Positions 4,349 through 6,014 of a DNA stretch of 6,014 bases are shown piece after piece. This stretch comes from a bacterium (lineage in GTDB: Bacteria > Verrucomicrobiota > Verrucomicrobiia > Limisphaerales > J093). The DNA lies in NCBI GenBank assembly GCA_021784265.1, contig JAJXTA010000205.1, forward strand, positions 1 through 6,014. The letters are read 5' to 3'. Made by a program: the position numbers and the translations under genes. The notes under the pieces were generated by a model. The model made no database searches. It saw only the letters and a program-made list of their open reading frames with translations, and was not told the origin of the DNA. Numbering within the stretch: the stretch's first letter is position 1; every line of letters begins with the position of its first letter.

Positions 4349-6014
4349 ATGAAGAAGGACTCTCGTCAACCTCCGGTTCAGTCGCGGGGCACAGCCCTGG
4401 CGGCGGGGCTGGCCGCGGCCCTCTTGGGCCTGAGCGGATCGTGGAGTGGGGCCGTGGCACAGTCCGCCAGCCCCGACTCCGAAACGGCCTCCTTGTGGCC
4501 CCTGGCGCAACGCCAGGCCGCGATCCACCGTTACTCGACGCTCTTCACCGCGCAGGATGTGCGCGACGCGCTGAGCACCGACGCCGGGTTGGAGCGGGCC
4601 ATCGATTGGTGCCGTCGCACCGGGGTGACCAAGGCCTACGTGGAGGAGTTCCGCGACGGCTATGAGGCGGAGCGCGCCGCGTTGCTCAAGGCCAAGCAGC
4701 GCTTGCAACAGGCGGGGCTGCAAGTCTCCGGTTGCATCACCACCACCGCCGTGGGCAAACCCTCCACCCGCTCCCGGAACACCATCGCCTGCTACACCGA
4801 CCGCCCCACGCAGGAACACCTCCAGGCGATCTTCGAATATGCCGCCAGCCTGTTCGACGAGATCATGATCGACGATTTCTGGTTCACCGACTGCACCTGT
4901 GCCGCCTGCGACGCCGCCCGGCGGGCGCGAACGGTGACCATCGGCGCGCGGACCTTTCCCGTGGCCGGGGACAGTTGGGCCGACTACCGCGGCGAGCTGA
5001 TGACCCGGCTGTCGCAGCTCCGGCTCCTGGCCGCGGCCAAGAAGATCAATCCCCAGGTCCGCCTCATCATCAAGTATCCGCAATGGTATGACCGGTTTCA
5101 CGAGCGCGGGTACGCGGTGCGGCGGGAAACCGCGGCCTTTGACCGCATCTGGGTCGGCACCGAAGTGCGCGACTACCAGGATCGCCATTGGGGCGGCACG
5201 GTGCCCTACGAGGGCTACTTCATCATGCGCTGGCTCGGCGGCATCGGGGGCGCCAAGTGCGGCGGCGGGTGGTACGACTGGTTGGGGACGACCGAGGCGA
5301 CGTACCTCGAACAGGCCCGGCAAACCATCCTGGCTGGGGCCCGCGAGTCGATGTTGTTCTGCTACGGCGGGCTCCAGGGCGGCACGGGGCCGAAGGATGT
5401 GGCGGCGTTGCGGGCCAACCTGCCGGAGCTGCTCGCGGTGGCCGACCAAGTGCACCGGCACCGCGCCGTGGGCCTGGCCGCCTATAAGCCCGCTGACAGC
5501 CCCCCCGAAGAGGAACCGTACGTCTTCGATTTCGTCGGGATGCTCGGCCTGCCGCTGGTACCCTGCCATGACTTCCCGGCGCGCGCGCCGGCGGCGTTCT
5601 TCTCTGTCCACGCCTTGAAAGATGCGCGGTTCGAGGCCGAACTGCGCCGGTTCATCGGCAGCGGCCGGCCCGTGTTGCTGACCGACGGTCTGGTGCGGCG
5701 GCTGGGCGACCGGGTGAACGTGGGGGCGGCGAACGTGCGGGTCCTGCGCGTCAACGGACACCCCAAGTCGCTCCTGGACCTGCCCCAGGCCGAGCTGGAT
5801 AACCTGCGCGGGCCGTTCCTGAGCGTCTGGAAGACTCAATTCCGGGCGCCCAACAAGGTCGGCCTTTACCTCTTCGACGATGGCAGTTGGGTGGTCGAGA
5901 ACTTCAACGACCAACCGGTCAGCGTCGAGCTGAACCACCGCGCGATGCCGGTAGCAGGGCGCGGCTGGACCTACGCCTGGCACGGCACCGCCGACCGGGG
6001 CCCCGCGACCCCAG
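4349..6014 (+). CDS. Secreted GH42-like TIM-barrel protein, putative glycoside hydrolase (3' end outside window)
   Basis: The frame is open from ATG at 4349 to the window end, giving at least 555 residues. Residues 1-37 form a signal peptide with likely cleavage AVA|Q (37/38), so the protein is exported. Residues about 45-370 look like an alpha/beta barrel: FDEIMIDDFWF contains Asp175-Asp176 at the end of a strand, followed by Cys182, Cys184 and Cys187 in C-x-C-x2-C; then LIIKYPQWYD, and IWVGTEVRDY with Glu272. Residues about 375-470 (VFDFVGMLGLPLVPCHDF, GRPVLLTDGL) resemble the trimerisation domain of GH42 beta-galactosidases, and about 500-555 (GLYLFDDGSWVVENFND) starts a C-terminal beta region. 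In GH42 a four-Cys zinc site with C-x-C-x2-C closely follows the acid/base Glu; here Asp-Asp occupies that place, and Cys129 or Cys148 could be the fourth ligand. I infer action on an extracellular or periplasmic glycan, but catalysis and substrate are unproven. No ribosome site is seen. Alternatives are an uncharacterised TIM-barrel domain or a non-catalytic sugar-binding relative. Confidence 0.85.
   Translation, partial: MKKDSRQPPVQSRGTALAAGLAAALLGLSGSWSGAVAQSASPDSETASLWPLAQRQAAIHRYSTLFTAQDVRDALSTDAGLERAIDWCRRTGVTKAYVEEFRDGYEAERAALLKAKQRLQQAGLQVSGCITTTAVGKPSTRSRNTIACYTDRPTQEHLQAIFEYAASLFDEIMIDDFWFTDCTCAACDAARRARTVTIGARTFPVAGDSWADYRGELMTRLSQLRLLAAAKKINPQVRLIIKYPQWYDRFHERGYAVRRETAAFDRIWVGTEVRDYQDRHWGGTVPYEGYFIMRWLGGIGGAKCGGGWYDWLGTTEATYLEQARQTILAGARESMLFCYGGLQGGTGPKDVAALRANLPELLAVADQVHRHRAVGLAAYKPADSPPEEEPYVFDFVGMLGLPLVPCHDFPARAPAAFFSVHALKDARFEAELRRFIGSGRPVLLTDGLVRRLGDRVNVGAANVRVLRVNGHPKSLLDLPQAELDNLRGPFLSVWKTQFRAPNKVGLYLFDDGSWVVENFNDQPVSVELNHRAMPVAGRGWTYAWHGTADRGPATP

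Noticed and set aside
4100..5983. A 627-codon open frame on the minus strand opposite the large secreted protein
   Set aside because: Its codons are in exact register with the sense codons, so it stays open only because the sense gene avoids TTA, CTA and TCA, as expected at this GC content. Its product is Gly/Pro/Arg/Gln-rich without any domain, while the sense product has a signal peptide and family-like motifs.
1..6014. CRISPR array, tRNA, rRNA, insertion sequence or defence system
   Set aside because: No regularly spaced repeats, cloverleaf sequence, transposase motif or known defence-gene motif was seen on either strand.

Overview
This is a GC-rich window with tightly packed genes and long antisense open frames caused by codon bias. 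The set of proteins points to the Verrucomicrobiota (Limisphaerales/Pedosphaera-like lineages). This is inferred from recalled family resemblance of the small secreted protein, the partial left-edge gene and the REC-metallohydrolase fusion. No rRNA or other taxonomic marker is present.

Layout. Three genes are on the minus strand on the left: the first 28 codons of an unidentified protein (86 to 1, cut by the edge), a type I ABC exporter half-transporter (2205 to 325), and a response-regulator receiver domain fused to a metallo-beta-lactamase-fold hydrolase (3560 to 2211). The fusion gene and the exporter are separated by only 5 bp and are almost certainly one transcription unit, with the fusion gene first. 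On the right two genes lie on the plus strand: a small secreted protein (3733 to 4203) and a large secreted protein that runs off the window (4349 to beyond 6014). Positions 3561-3732 form a divergent intergenic region holding the start signals for both directions.

Function. The left operon pairs a phosphorylation-controlled hydrolase of a COG1235/PhnP-like family with an MsbA-like exporter. No histidine kinase is visible, so the input signal is unknown. The right-hand large protein is the most interesting item. It has a signal peptide and an apparent TIM barrel with an Asp-Asp pair and a C-x-C-x2-C cluster that resembles the zinc site of GH42 beta-galactosidases. A trimerisation-like region and the start of a C-terminal beta domain follow. 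The usual Asn-Glu acid/base position appears to be Asp-Asp, so it may be a divergent glycoside hydrolase-like family.

Non-coding signals are modest: a G-quadruplex-capable tract just past the exporter stop codon, overlapping mutually exclusive inverted repeats after it, several GC hairpins without T tracts, and one weak promoter candidate. I see no CRISPR array, tRNA, rRNA, insertion sequence or phage gene.
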